The notes under the pieces are model-generated. The model was not told the DNA's origin. It saw nothing but the letters and a program-made list of their open reading frames with translations, and ran no database searches. Made by a program: the position numbers and the translations under genes. A stretch of 64,000 nt of DNA. Source: Sphingopyxis sp. YF1 (GTDB lineage Bacteria > Pseudomonadota > Alphaproteobacteria > Sphingomonadales > Sphingomonadaceae). Positions 24,494 to 33,381 of this stretch are shown here, one piece after another. Position 1 is the stretch's first letter; the number at the start of each line of letters is the position of its first letter. Location of the stretch: the NCBI RefSeq assembly GCF_022701295.1, contig NZ_CP033204.1:186001-250000 (forward strand), in the 5' to 3' direction.

Positions 24494-25561
24494 TCAGGAC
24501 GCGCGGCGGAAAAGGCCGAACAGCCCGCCGCGCGGTTTCTCGGGGACGGGAATCGCGTCGGGATCGTCGCCGATCATGTCCGCACGCTGGCGGCGCCACG
24601 CATGGAGCAGCATTTCGAACTCATGATCGGACAGGTCGTGCGCGGGGCGCCCGTCGCCGAGTCCCGTGCTGCTGGCGAAGAGCGCGTCGCGCGCGGCGCT
24701 GTAATCGGCAAATTGCTGATGCTTGTCGGCGCGGAGCTGGCGACGGACGATTGCATTGCGCCGGTCGCGCCAGTCCTTGATCATCTTCTCGGTCTCGGCC
24801 CGGAAGTGCGCCTTTTTTGTCGCTTCGCGCGCGGCGAGGAGCGAGGCGACCCTGCCGTCGTCTTCGCGCATCGTGTCGCACCAATAGGCGGCCTCGTACC
24901 AGGGCGCGACATCGTGCGCGCCGCCGAGCAGCACCATCGCGCGTGGCAGCCCGTGGTGCGCCGCGTCGCGGACGAGTGCCTGGTGAAAGCGTAGCGTGAT
25001 GAAATAGCGGCCGAGTCGATCCGCTACCTGATCGATGCTCGCCGGCGTGCCGCGCTGCGGGTAGCCGGGGGCATTGTCACCGATCGCGCGATAGATGCGG
25101 CCGAGTCCGACGACGGTCAGGCTGTTGCCGATGTCGCGGAACCCGCCCTGCCATGCGGTGCCGGTTTTCGCCGCTTCGGCATTGATCGCCGCGAGGTCGC
25201 CCGCGCCGAAGGCAAAGACCTCATCGTCGTAGAAGCTCACCTCGAGCGGCCAGCTGTCGTCGTCGGGATCGCAATGGTCGGAAAGATCGGCGCCGATCGC
25301 CGTGACCGGTCCCTTTTCTGCATGGCGCGCCTCCTCGTCGGCCAGATCGACGGCGAGTTCGTCCCATCCGGTGACGCGTACCGTCGCGAGCGGGCGCGAC
25401 AGGCACAGCGAACTGATGCGGTGCGGGTGTGCGAGCAGTTCCTCGGTCAGGAAGGCGTCGAGCTCATCGTGGTCGCCGCCGCGCATGACGCTGTCGAACC
25501 AGCGGTCGAACGCCTGCATCCCGTCGCCGTCGCCCAGCCAATGCTGCAATTGTGTCGTCAT
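24494..25561 (-). CDS. Hypothetical cytoplasmic protein
   Basis: 355 residues with no signal or membrane segment. I do not recognise the family. The N-terminal part is acidic (DGDGMQAFDRWFDSVMRGGD), the middle has VSFYDDEVFAFGAGDLAAIN and LTVVGLGRIYRAIGDNAPGY, the C-terminal third is helical and charged (REATKKAHFRAETEKMIKDW) and ends GGLFGLFRRAS. Codon use matches the neighbours. It is 66 nt upstream of map on the same strand and could be the first gene of that operon. Confidence 0.65.
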   Translation of the reverse strand: MTTQLQHWLGDGDGMQAFDRWFDSVMRGGDHDELDAFLTEELLAHPHRISSLCLSRPLATVRVTGWDELAVDLADEEARHAEKGPVTAIGADLSDHCDPDDDSWPLEVSFYDDEVFAFGAGDLAAINAEAAKTGTAWQGGFRDIGNSLTVVGLGRIYRAIGDNAPGYPQRGTPASIDQVADRLGRYFITLRFHQALVRDAAHHGLPRAMVLLGGAHDVAPWYEAAYWCDTMREDDGRVASLLAAREATKKAHFRAETEKMIKDWRDRRNAIVRRQLRADKHQQFADYSAARDALFASSTGLGDGRPAHDLSDHEFEMLLHAWRRQRADMIGDDPDAIPVPEKPRGGLFGLFRRAS

Positions 25562-25683
25562 GGGAATCTCCGCTCGCGTTCGGGGCGGATACCTAGCGGG
25601 GCGGGGTAACGATCGGCTTAATAGCCGGAGGACAGACGCGGATGGCGGGCGCGTTTCGCGGCTTCGCGGGCCAGGGAGGTACG

Positions 25684-25705
25684 CCCCTCCCGCGAACGGG
25701 AGGGG
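25684..25705 (-). terminator. Hairpin after clpA
   Basis: Perfect 9-bp stem, CCCCTCCCG paired with CGGGAGGGG, 8 nt past the clpA stop codon. No T tract follows on the reverse strand, so it may protect the mRNA end rather than terminate. Confidence 0.4.
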
Positions 25706-25712
25706 CGGGGAA

Positions 25713-28049
25713 TTACTCCGCGGCTTTCTCGGGCTTGGCCTTCGCCTTGCCCTTGCCGGCCTTGGGCGCAGCGGGGATGATTTCGAAGGTCAGCGGGTTG
25801 CCGACATGGGCATCCTCGCCGGTCTTCATCTTCACCTTGACCTCGCCGCCATGGACGAGCTTGCCGAAGAGCAGTTCCTCGGCGAGCGGCTGTTTGATCT
25901 TTTCCTGGATCAGGCGGCCCATCGGACGCGCGCCATAGAGCTTGTCATAGCCCTTGCCGGTCAGCCATTCGCGCGCCGCATCGTCGAGCTGGATGTGGAC
26001 GTTGCGATCGGCGAGCTGCATTTCCAGCTGGAGGATGAACTTGTCGACGACGCGCGCGACGACCTCGGGCGGCAGGTAGCCGAAGGGCACGATCGCATCG
26101 AGGCGGTTGCGGAATTCGGGGGTGAACATGCGTTTCACCGCCTCTTCCTGCACATCCTCGCGCGTCGAGGCGCCGAAACCGATCGACTCGCGCGCCATGT
26201 CGCTGGCGCCCGCGTTGGTCGTCATGATCAGGATGACGTTGCGGAAGTCGACCGTCTTGCCGTGGTGATCGGTCAGGCGGCCGTTGTCCATCACCTGGAG
26301 CAGGATGTTGAACAGGTCGGGATGCGCCTTCTCGATCTCGTCGAGCAGCAGCACGCAGTGCGGGTTCTGGTCGATCGCGTCGGTGAGCAGCCCGCCCTGG
26401 TCGTACCCGACATAGCCCGGCGGCGCGCCGATCAGGCGGCTGACCGAATGGCGCTCCATATATTCGGACATGTCGAAACGCTGGAGCGGGATGCCCATGA
26501 TCGACGCGAGCTGTTTGGCGACCTCGGTCTTGCCGACGCCGGTCGGGCCCGAGAAGAGATAGTTGCCGATCGGCTTCTCGGGGTCGCGCAGCCCCGCGCG
26601 GCTCAGCTTGATCGCCGACGACAGCACCTCGATCGCGGTGTTCTGGCCGAACACGACGCGCTTGAGGTCGGTCTCGAGCGTTTCGAGCACCTTCTTGTCG
26701 TCGCTCGACACCGATTTGGGCGGGATGCGCGCCATCGTCGCGATCACCGCCTCGATTTCCTTGGCGGTGATCGTCTTCTTGCGCTTCGACGGGGCGACGA
26801 GCATCTGCATCGCGCCGACCTCGTCGATCACGTCGATCGCCTTGTCGGGCAGCTTGCGGTCGTTGATGTAGCGCGCCGACAGCTCCACCGCGGCGTTGAT
26901 CGCGTCGCTGGTATATTTGACGTTGTGATGGCTCTCGAACGCCTCGCGCAGCCCGGCGAGGATCTTCTTGGTGTCCTCGAGGGTCGGCTCGATCACGTCG
27001 ATCTTCTGGAAGCGGCGCAGCAGCGCGCGATCCTTTTCGAAGTGATTGCGGAATTCCTTGTACGTCGTCGAGCCGATGCAGCGGATCACGCCGCCCGACA
27101 ATGCGGGCTTCAGGAGGTTCGACGCGTCCATCGCGCCGCCGCTGGTGGCCCCCGCACCGATCACCGTGTGGATTTCGTCGATAAACAGGATCGCGTGCGG
27201 CAGGCCTTCGAGTTCGGTCACGACCTGCTTCAGCCGCTCCTCGAAATCGCCGCGATAGCGCGTGCCCGCGAGCAGCGCGCCCATGTCGAGCGAATAGATC
27301 ACCGCGGGCAGCAGCACCTCGGGGACGTCGCCCTCGACGATCTTGCGCGCGAGGCCTTCGGCGATCGCGGTCTTGCCGACGCCGGGATCGCCGACATAGA
27401 GCGGGTTGTTCTTGCTGCGACGGCAGAGAATCTGGATCGTGCGGTCGACCTCGGCGCTGCGGCCGATCAGCGGATCGACCTTGCCGCCCTTCGCCTTTTC
27501 GTTGAGATTGACCGTGAACTGGTCGAGCGCGGTTTCCTTCTTGTTTTTCGCGTCCGACTTGTCCTTCGCCTCTTCCTTCTCCTCGGGCTCGGCCTGCGCC
27601 GCGGGCTTGCCGCCCTTGCCGACGCCGTGGCTGAGGTAGGAGACCGCGTCGAGCCGCGTCAGGTCCTGCTGCTGGAGGAAATAGACGGCATAGGATTCGC
27701 GTTCGGAGAAGAGCGCGACGAGCACGTTGGCGCCCGTCACCTCGTCCTTGCCCGACGACTGGACGTGCAGGATCGCGCGCTGGACGACGCGCTGGAAGCC
27801 GCTGGTGGGGGAGGGGTCGCTGTGCCCCTCGACCTTCAAACTGTCGAGTTCGGTGTCGAGATAATGGACCACCGCCGACTGCAGGTCGTCGAGCGCGACG
27901 CCGCACGCGCGCATCACCTCGGCGGCATGATCGTCGTCGATCAGCGCATAGAGCAGATGTTCGAGCGTCGCATATTCGTGATGCCGCTCCGATGCGGCCT
28001 TCAGCGCATTATGCAGGGTCTTTTCGAGGCTCTCCGAAAAAGACGGCAT
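25713..28049 (-). CDS. clpA: ATP-dependent Clp protease ATP-binding subunit ClpA
   Basis: Unfoldase that feeds N-end-rule and other substrates to ClpP. 778 residues with the N domain MPSFSESLEKTLHNALKAAS, a first AAA module with Walker A GDPGVGKTAIAEG and Walker B HAILFIDEIHTVIGAGATSG, and a second with GPTGVGKTEVAKQ and CVLLLDEIEKAHPD. The C-terminal extension is rich in Lys and Ala. ATG 28049 has AGGAGA upstream. ClpS, often next to clpA, is not adjacent here. Confidence 0.96.
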   Translation of the reverse strand: MPSFSESLEKTLHNALKAASERHHEYATLEHLLYALIDDDHAAEVMRACGVALDDLQSAVVHYLDTELDSLKVEGHSDPSPTSGFQRVVQRAILHVQSSGKDEVTGANVLVALFSERESYAVYFLQQQDLTRLDAVSYLSHGVGKGGKPAAQAEPEEKEEAKDKSDAKNKKETALDQFTVNLNEKAKGGKVDPLIGRSAEVDRTIQILCRRSKNNPLYVGDPGVGKTAIAEGLARKIVEGDVPEVLLPAVIYSLDMGALLAGTRYRGDFEERLKQVVTELEGLPHAILFIDEIHTVIGAGATSGGAMDASNLLKPALSGGVIRCIGSTTYKEFRNHFEKDRALLRRFQKIDVIEPTLEDTKKILAGLREAFESHHNVKYTSDAINAAVELSARYINDRKLPDKAIDVIDEVGAMQMLVAPSKRKKTITAKEIEAVIATMARIPPKSVSSDDKKVLETLETDLKRVVFGQNTAIEVLSSAIKLSRAGLRDPEKPIGNYLFSGPTGVGKTEVAKQLASIMGIPLQRFDMSEYMERHSVSRLIGAPPGYVGYDQGGLLTDAIDQNPHCVLLLDEIEKAHPDLFNILLQVMDNGRLTDHHGKTVDFRNVILIMTTNAGASDMARESIGFGASTREDVQEEAVKRMFTPEFRNRLDAIVPFGYLPPEVVARVVDKFILQLEMQLADRNVHIQLDDAAREWLTGKGYDKLYGARPMGRLIQEKIKQPLAEELLFGKLVHGGEVKVKMKTGEDAHVGNPLTFEIIPAAPKAGKGKAKAKPEKAAE

Positions 28050-28208
28050 GGGCTTATCTCCTTGCGGGATCAGCCGGGGAGAGGCTGCCCCTAGGACAAC
28101 AACGTGGCGACGCCGCCGCCCCGCCGCAAGGGAAAAGCGGAGGCGCATGTGAAATTACGATGACAGGCTTTGCAGTATGGTTAACGGCGCGTCAGGATTC
28201 TGGGGCGA

Positions 28209-28233
28209 CCCTCCCTGTCGCATCGCGATGGGA
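28209..28233. repeat. Solitary half of the CCTCCCTGT palindromic repeat
   Basis: CCTCCCTGTCGCATCGCGAT with the following GGGA matches the left arm of the element at 20387-20521. It lies downstream of the DUF1192 gene and upstream of clpA. The rest of 28050-28243 shows no gene. Confidence 0.5.
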
Positions 28234-28243
28234 GCCGTAGGCC

Positions 28244-28441
28244 TTATCCCTTCTTGAACAGCGCCTCCGCGCTCGCCTTGAAACCACCCGCGGCGTCGCG
28301 GTGCTTCTTCGTGCGTTCGATCTCGCCTTCGAGCACCGCGATGCGGTCGTCGAGTTCGGCAACCGACAGCGGGTCGAGCGGCTGCTTGGTCAGCGCCGCC
28401 AGCAAATCGTCGCGGCGGCGGGGAAGGTCGTCGTCGTCCAT
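28244..28441 (-). CDS. DUF1192 family small protein
   Basis: 65 residues: MDDDDLPRRRDDLLAALTKQ, then LDPLSVAELDDRIAVLEGEI with a heptad-like pattern, ending ASAEALFKKG. This is the typical form of DUF1192, a short alphaproteobacterial protein predicted as a coiled coil, commonly found next to a quinone oxidoreductase gene as here (divergent, at 28545). Function unknown. Confidence 0.85.
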   Translation of the reverse strand: MDDDDLPRRRDDLLAALTKQPLDPLSVAELDDRIAVLEGEIERTKKHRDAAGGFKASAEALFKKG

Positions 28442-28544
28442 CGCACCGAGCCTCTTCTTTTACCGGCGTTTTTCGGGCGGGACTGTTGACCCGCGGCGCC
28501 GTGCTGTCAATAAGGCGCGCCTGTGGGAAACAGGGGGACAGAGC

Positions 28545-29546
28545 GTGACCAGCTTGCCGACCAGCATGACCGCCATCGCGATCCGCGAGCCGGGCGGACC
28601 CGAGGTTCTGGTGTCCGAGGAGCGGCCGGTGCCGCAACCGCGGCCGGGGGAGGTGCTGATCCGCGTCGCCGCAGCGGGTGTGAACCGTCCCGACCTCCTC
28701 CAGCGCATGGGCCATTATCCGCCGCCGCCGGGGGCATCGGACCTGCCGGGGCTCGAGATCGCGGGCACGATCGTCGCGGTCGGGCCGGGCGGCGACCCCG
28801 AACAGCTGGGGCAACATGTCTGCGCGCTCGTCGCGGGCGGCGGCTATGCCGAATATTGCACCGCGCCGGCGGGCAGCTGCCTGCCCGTACCGCGCGGTTT
28901 TTCGATGGCCGAGGCGGCGGCGCTGCCCGAAACCCTCTTCACCGTGTGGCACAATCTGTTCGAGCGCGCCTGGGTCGCGGAGGGCGAGACCGTGCTGGTG
29001 CACGGCGGCACGAGCGGCATCGGCACCACCGCGATCGGGCTGTGCAAACTCTTTGACATCAAGGTCATCGTGACCTGCGGCAGCGCCGACAAATGCGCCG
29101 CCGCGACCGCGCTCGGCGCGGACCTGGCGATCGACTATTCGACCGGGGATTATGTCGAGGCGGTGAAGGCCTTTACCGGCGGGCGCGGGGTCGATGCGGT
29201 GCTCGACATGGTCGGCGGCGACTATGTGCCGCGCAATCTTGCCTGCCTCGCCGACGACGGGCGCCACGTCACCATCGCCTTCCAGCGCGGCGCCAGGACC
29301 GAGATCGACATTGCGCAGGTCATGCGCCGCCGGCTGACGCTGACCGGATCGACGCTGCGTGCGCGCAGCGCCGATTTCAAGGCCGCGCTCGCCGACGAGA
29401 TCCACCGCACGCTCTGGCCGCGCCTGTCCGACGGCGCGTGGAAACCCGCCATGGATCAGGCTTTCCCCCTCGCCGAGGCGGCCGCCGCGCACGCGCGGAT
29501 GCAGGCGGGCGCGCATGTCGGAAAGATCGTGCTGACGGTGGGCTGA
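28545..29546 (+). CDS. NAD(P)H:quinone oxidoreductase, zinc-free MDR family (PIG3 type)
   Basis: Reduces quinones with NADPH. 333 residues from GTG 28545, which has GGGGGA 6 nt before it; ATG 28566 would shorten it by seven. Family marks: AAAGVNRPDLLQRMGHYPPP (near residue 40), ALPETLFTVWHNLF, the NADPH site VLVHGGTSGIGTTAIGLCK with the AxxGxxG-like loop, and the terminal HVGKIVLTVG. The structural zinc cysteines of alcohol dehydrogenases are missing, as expected for this branch. Confidence 0.88.
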   Translation: MTSLPTSMTAIAIREPGGPEVLVSEERPVPQPRPGEVLIRVAAAGVNRPDLLQRMGHYPPPPGASDLPGLEIAGTIVAVGPGGDPEQLGQHVCALVAGGGYAEYCTAPAGSCLPVPRGFSMAEAAALPETLFTVWHNLFERAWVAEGETVLVHGGTSGIGTTAIGLCKLFDIKVIVTCGSADKCAAATALGADLAIDYSTGDYVEAVKAFTGGRGVDAVLDMVGGDYVPRNLACLADDGRHVTIAFQRGARTEIDIAQVMRRRLTLTGSTLRARSADFKAALADEIHRTLWPRLSDGAWKPAMDQAFPLAEAAAAHARMQAGAHVGKIVLTVG

Positions 29547-29628
29547 CCCCGGCCGGCGGTTGACAAAGCGGGCGGGGGCCAGCACCGGCATCGCCGAACG
29601 CAAAGGGCGTTCGCAGCCGGAGATTGTC

Positions 29629-30084
29629 GTGACCGTTCGTTCGCTTTTCCTTGAAGATCTTGAAATCGGTCAGGCCTGGACCGGGGCACCGATCGAGATG
29701 AACGAGGCGGACATCATCCGGTTCGCGCGCGAATTCGATCCGCAGCCGATGCATGTCGACCCGGCCGGGGCGGCACAGGGGCGGTTCGGCGGGATCATCG
29801 CGAGCGGCTGGCACGTCGCGTCGGTGGTGATGCGCGAATTCGTCGACACCGCGCCCTTCGGCGCGACGCCGCTGCTCGGGCTCAAGGTCGACGACCTGCA
29901 ATGGCTGCGCCCCGTGCGGCCGGGCGACCGGCTGACCGTGCGGCGCGAGATTGTCGATGTCCGCCGGTCGGCCAGCAAGCCCGATCGCGGCGTTGTCACG
30001 ATGCGGATGACGGTCACGAACCAGGCGGGCGAGGTGGCGATGTCCTTCCTCAACCTGATCCAGTTGCCGGCCCGGCCGCAATAG
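29629..30084 (+). CDS. MaoC-like (R)-hydratase / hot-dog dehydratase
   Basis: Probable (R)-specific enoyl-CoA hydratase or similar hot-dog-fold dehydratase. 151 residues. The catalytic motif region FAREFDPQPMHVDPAGAAQG contains the Asp and His of MaoC hydratases (D...H), and ASGWHVASVVMREFVD follows. GTG 29629 is preceded by GGAG at 6 nt; the longer frame upstream is Arg-rich and unlikely. It follows the quinone reductase with 82 nt between and is closed by a hairpin at 30161. Confidence 0.85.
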   Translation: MTVRSLFLEDLEIGQAWTGAPIEMNEADIIRFAREFDPQPMHVDPAGAAQGRFGGIIASGWHVASVVMREFVDTAPFGATPLLGLKVDDLQWLRPVRPGDRLTVRREIVDVRRSASKPDRGVVTMRMTVTNQAGEVAMSFLNLIQLPARPQ

Positions 30085-30160
30085 CCGGGACACGGCGACC
30101 GGGGCCGCAGCCTGCGCCCTTGCCCCGGGCGGCGATCCGGTCTACAACCCTCGCCGGAAC

Positions 30161-30190
30161 GGCCGCCCCGCGAGGGGCGGCCCTTATTAT
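30161..30190 (+). terminator. Terminator after the MaoC gene
   Basis: GGCCGCCCC-GCGA-GGGGCGGCC stem followed by CTTATTATTT. It lies between the MaoC stop and the trcR ribosome site (GGAGAA at 30199). Confidence 0.65.
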
Positions 30191-30212
30191 TTCCGCTTGG
30201 AGAAACCCGGCC

Positions 30213-30878
30213 ATGGCCAATGTAGACGCCACCCCGCTGATGCCGCACGCGACCGCCGCCTGGCTGGTCGACAACACCGGTCTCACCTTTGCGCAGATCG
30301 CCGAATATTGCGGCATTCACGTGCTCGAGGTCCAGGCGATCGCCGACGAGACCGCCGCGACCAAATATACCGGCCGCGATCCGGTGCGCGCGAACGAGCT
30401 TGCGGTCGAAGAGATCGAAAAGGGCCAGAACGACCCCAATTACAAGCTCAAGATGAGCAAGCAGGCGCAGGACACGATCCGTCGCACCCGCGGGCCGCGC
30501 TACACCCCGGTGAGCAAGCGTCAGGACAAGCCCGACGGCATCGCGTGGATCCTGAAGAACCACCCCGAGGTGTCGGACGGCGCGATCGGCAAGCTGATCG
30601 GCACCACCCGCAACACGATCGGTGCGATCCGCGACCGCAGCCACTGGAACAGCGCGAACATCGTGCCCAAGGATCCGGTGACCCTCGGCCTCTGCTCGCA
30701 GCGCGAACTCGATGCGCTGGTCGCCAAGGCTGCGAAAAAGGCGGGCATCAAGGCGCCCGAGGACAGCCGCCTCGAAGGCGACCGCGAGGCGCTGCTCGAG
30801 GAACTGCGCGCCGAACGCGTTGCCGCCGCCGAAGCGCGCGCCGCCGAGGAAGCCGCGAACGACGAAACGGCCGCCTGA
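30213..30878 (+). CDS. trcR: DUF1013 cell-cycle transcription factor TrcR
   Basis: 221 residues. DUF1013 proteins are confined to alphaproteobacteria; the Caulobacter member TrcR associates with RNA polymerase and affects cell-cycle genes (established knowledge for that species). Seen here: LPHATAAWL-like start (PLMPHATAAWLVDNTGLTFA), AEYCGIHVLEVQAIAD, a central basic segment and DGAIGKLIGTTRNTIGAIRD, which looks like a helix-turn-helix. The C-terminal tail is Ala/Glu-rich. ATG 30213 follows GGAGAA. The MBL gene begins 3 nt after its stop codon, so the two are probably co-transcribed. Confidence 0.9.
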   Translation: MANVDATPLMPHATAAWLVDNTGLTFAQIAEYCGIHVLEVQAIADETAATKYTGRDPVRANELAVEEIEKGQNDPNYKLKMSKQAQDTIRRTRGPRYTPVSKRQDKPDGIAWILKNHPEVSDGAIGKLIGTTRNTIGAIRDRSHWNSANIVPKDPVTLGLCSQRELDALVAKAAKKAGIKAPEDSRLEGDREALLEELRAERVAAAEARAAEEAANDETAA

Positions 30879-30881
30879 CGC

Positions 30882-32021
30882 ATGTCGGGGGTCGACGACG
30901 AGGGTATTCCGGCGGCCAGCGGCTCGCCGGATGTCTCGCTCACCCAGGACGACAGCTTCACCGCGACCAGCCACGCCGGGCTGACCTATCCCTGGGGCGA
31001 TGCCGCACCGGGGCCGGGTGAGACGATCCGCATCGCGCCGGGGATCCGCTGGGCGCGCATCCCGATGCCGGGGTCGCTCGGTCATATCAACAGCTGGCTG
31101 CTCGACGATGTCACCGCCGACGGTGACGACGGCGTCGCGGTGGTCGACACCGGCGTGTGCCTGACCATCTGTTCGGATGCGTGGAAGGCGCTTTATGCGG
31201 GCGCGCTCAGGGACGTGCCGGTCACCCGCGTCATCGGCACGCACCTGCACCCCGACCATATCGGCCTTGCCGGCTGGATCGCGAAGAAGAAGGGCGTCCA
31301 GCTGTGGATGACGCGCGGCGAGATGCTCACCGCGCGGATGATCGTCGGCGATACCGGCGAGACGGTGCCCGAAGAGGCGCTCGCGCAATCGCGCGCGGCG
31401 GGCTGGGACGACGAACAGATCGAAGCGCAGAAGAATGGCGGCTGGGGCCGCTTCGCCATGGTGATGTACCCGCTGCCGCGCAGCTACACGCGGATCAAGG
31501 ACGGCGATGTCCTCGGCATGGGGCCGCACAAATGGCGCGTCGTCGTCGGATCGGGGCACAGCCCCGAACATGCGTGCCTGTGGAACGAGCGCGAGGGCGT
31601 GCTGGTGTCGGGCGACCAGGTGTTGCCGCGGATCAGTTCGAACGTGTCGATCAACATCACCGAGCCCGAGGCCGATCCGCTGGGCGAATGGCTGGCGTCG
31701 ATCGACAAGCTGATCGCGACGGTGCCGGGCGATGTCACCACCTGTCCGGCGCACGGCCAGCCCTTCAAGGGGCTGCACGTCCGGCTGATGGCGCTGCGCG
31801 ACGAGCATCGCATGCGGCTCTACAACCTCGCCGAGGCGATCGCGAAGGCGCCGATGCGCGCGGTCGAGAGCTTTCCCTTGCTGTTCAATCGGCCGATCGG
31901 ACCCGAACAACTGGGCATGGCGACCGGCGAGGCGCTGGCGCATCTTAAGCGGCTCGAGGTCGAAGGGCGCGTGCGCAAGGAAGATCGCGACGGGGTGTGG
32001 TGGTATCACGGGGTGGCGTGA
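30882..32021 (+). CDS. MBL-fold metallo-hydrolase
   Basis: 379 residues of the metallo-beta-lactamase fold. Metal motif THLHPDHIGLAGW (HxHxDH, near residue 121), a further His in VVVGSGHSPEHACLW, an Asp in GVLVSGDQVLPRISS and His in CPAHGQPFKG. The C-terminal winged-helix-like tail (LAHLKRLEVEGRVRKEDRDG) is typical of the LACTB2-like subgroup. Substrate unknown; thioester or nucleic-acid hydrolysis are both known in the family. Gene overlaps the next one by GTGA. Confidence 0.87.
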   Translation: MSGVDDEGIPAASGSPDVSLTQDDSFTATSHAGLTYPWGDAAPGPGETIRIAPGIRWARIPMPGSLGHINSWLLDDVTADGDDGVAVVDTGVCLTICSDAWKALYAGALRDVPVTRVIGTHLHPDHIGLAGWIAKKKGVQLWMTRGEMLTARMIVGDTGETVPEEALAQSRAAGWDDEQIEAQKNGGWGRFAMVMYPLPRSYTRIKDGDVLGMGPHKWRVVVGSGHSPEHACLWNEREGVLVSGDQVLPRISSNVSINITEPEADPLGEWLASIDKLIATVPGDVTTCPAHGQPFKGLHVRLMALRDEHRMRLYNLAEAIAKAPMRAVESFPLLFNRPIGPEQLGMATGEALAHLKRLEVEGRVRKEDRDGVWWYHGVA

Positions 32022-33004
32022 GGGCGCGCGGCGTCCTGTTCGCGGCGCTCTTCGCGGCGGCGTCGCCGTCGGCCGTCGCGGCCACGGACCCCGATGCTGA
32101 TGCACCGTCCGCGTCCGATGTAGCCGAGGATATCGTCGTCACCGCGCGTCGCTCGGGCGCGCCGATGTGGACGATCGCGACGTCCGCCGGAACGATCATC
32201 CTGGTCGGCGAGATCGCGGCGGTTCCGAAGGCGACGCCCTGGCGTCCCGAGCGGCTCGAAGGTGCGACCGACCGCGCGCAGCGTGTCATTCTGGGAACCC
32301 GGGCGAAAGTCTCGCCGGGCGACATCTTGCGGCTGATCTTCAGGGGCGGCGGGCTCACCAAATTGCCGAAAGGACGAGTTGCGGGCGACTATCTGACCCC
32401 GACCCAGATGGCGCGGTTGCAGGCGCTCGAAACGCGCTTCGACCAGAATTATGCGCGTTCCAACTTCCTGATGACGGCGTTCGACCTGCTTTCGAAGCGG
32501 CTGGCGTTCAACAAGGACACGACCGACGACGCGTCCGATGTCGTGCGCAAGGCGGCGCGGCAGTCGAAAATTCCGATGCAGCCGGTCGGCGAGGTGCGCG
32601 GCGAGGACATGCTCGACAATCTGTTCGCGGCGGCGCCCGAAACGCACATCGCGTGCCTCGAAGCGGCGATGGCGGCGACCGAGGCGGGCGGCGACGTCGT
32701 CACCGAGCGCGGCCGGGCGTGGACGGCGTTCGACGTGCCCGCGGTGATGGCGAACCCGCTCGAAGATGCGCTCGGGCGCTGCTGGCCGTGGACGAACGAT
32801 GGTTTCGGACCGGCGCTGCGCCAGACGTGGGTCGACGCCATCACCGACTCCGCGGCGCGTCCGGGGGTCACTTTGGCGGTGGTGCCGCTGCGCATCCTCG
32901 CCGAAGAGGATGGCGTGCTCGACCGGCTCGCGCGGCAGGACCTTGCGATCACCGGCCCCGCGTGGCGGCCGTCGGTCACTCCCCGCGGTGCATCACCCAA
33001 CTGA
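32018..33004 (+). CDS. TraB/GumN family protein
   Basis: 328 residues from GTG 32018, whose TGA-containing overlap with the MBL gene couples them. Signal peptide VRARGVLFAALFAAASPSAVAA at the N-terminus. The TraB/GumN domain starts at MWTIATSAGTIILVGEIAAV (near residue 48), where the canonical GxxHxL motif is altered to VGEIAAV, so the presumed metal-binding His is absent. Later regions resemble the family (FLMTAFDLLSKRLAFNK). Likely periplasmic, possibly not catalytic. Confidence 0.72.
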   Translation: MRARGVLFAALFAAASPSAVAATDPDADAPSASDVAEDIVVTARRSGAPMWTIATSAGTIILVGEIAAVPKATPWRPERLEGATDRAQRVILGTRAKVSPGDILRLIFRGGGLTKLPKGRVAGDYLTPTQMARLQALETRFDQNYARSNFLMTAFDLLSKRLAFNKDTTDDASDVVRKAARQSKIPMQPVGEVRGEDMLDNLFAAAPETHIACLEAAMAATEAGGDVVTERGRAWTAFDVPAVMANPLEDALGRCWPWTNDGFGPALRQTWVDAITDSAARPGVTLAVVPLRILAEEDGVLDRLARQDLAITGPAWRPSVTPRGASPN

Positions 33005-33251
33005 ACGCCATCGCGTTGAAGATGGTGTAGAGGCCATAGAGCATCAGCCCGGTGAACCAGTTGCGCGTCGCGATTGCCATCGCGCCGACCAGCAACAGAT
33101 ATTCGAAGACATAGGTGATATGGGGCCCGACCTTGTCGGCGAGCGGGCGCACCATCTGCTGGATCAGCGGGTCGTCGCTTTCCATGAAGGCGCGGTGCAT
33201 CGCGAAATTGCCGATGCCCGCGGCGAAAATGGCGATGATCGCGATCCACAT
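32976..33251 (-). CDS. Small integral membrane protein
   Basis: 91 residues with about three membrane segments: MWIAIIAIFAAGIGNFAMHR, VFEYLLLVGAMAIA and LMLYGLYTIFNAMAFSW. The start ATG at 33251 places the first Met at the head of the first segment; the ribosome site is weak. The 3' end overlaps that of the TraB/GumN gene by 29 nt in convergent orientation. Family unknown to me. Confidence 0.65.
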   Translation of the reverse strand: MWIAIIAIFAAGIGNFAMHRAFMESDDPLIQQMVRPLADKVGPHITYVFEYLLLVGAMAIATRNWFTGLMLYGLYTIFNAMAFSWVMHRGE

Positions 33252-33381
33252 GGCGACCAAATGGGGCGTACGGGGTGGAAATGCCAGCGGATTTGCGGCT
33301 ATGGACCGGATGGATGCGGTATGGCCGCGTCCCACGATCGACCGGACCGGCGCCTTGCCTCCCCAGCGAAGGACCTCTTCG

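Noticed and set aside
25302..28094. 930-codon forward open frame opposite clpA
   Set aside because: Mirror of the clpA codon pattern; the reverse strand carries both AAA modules intact.
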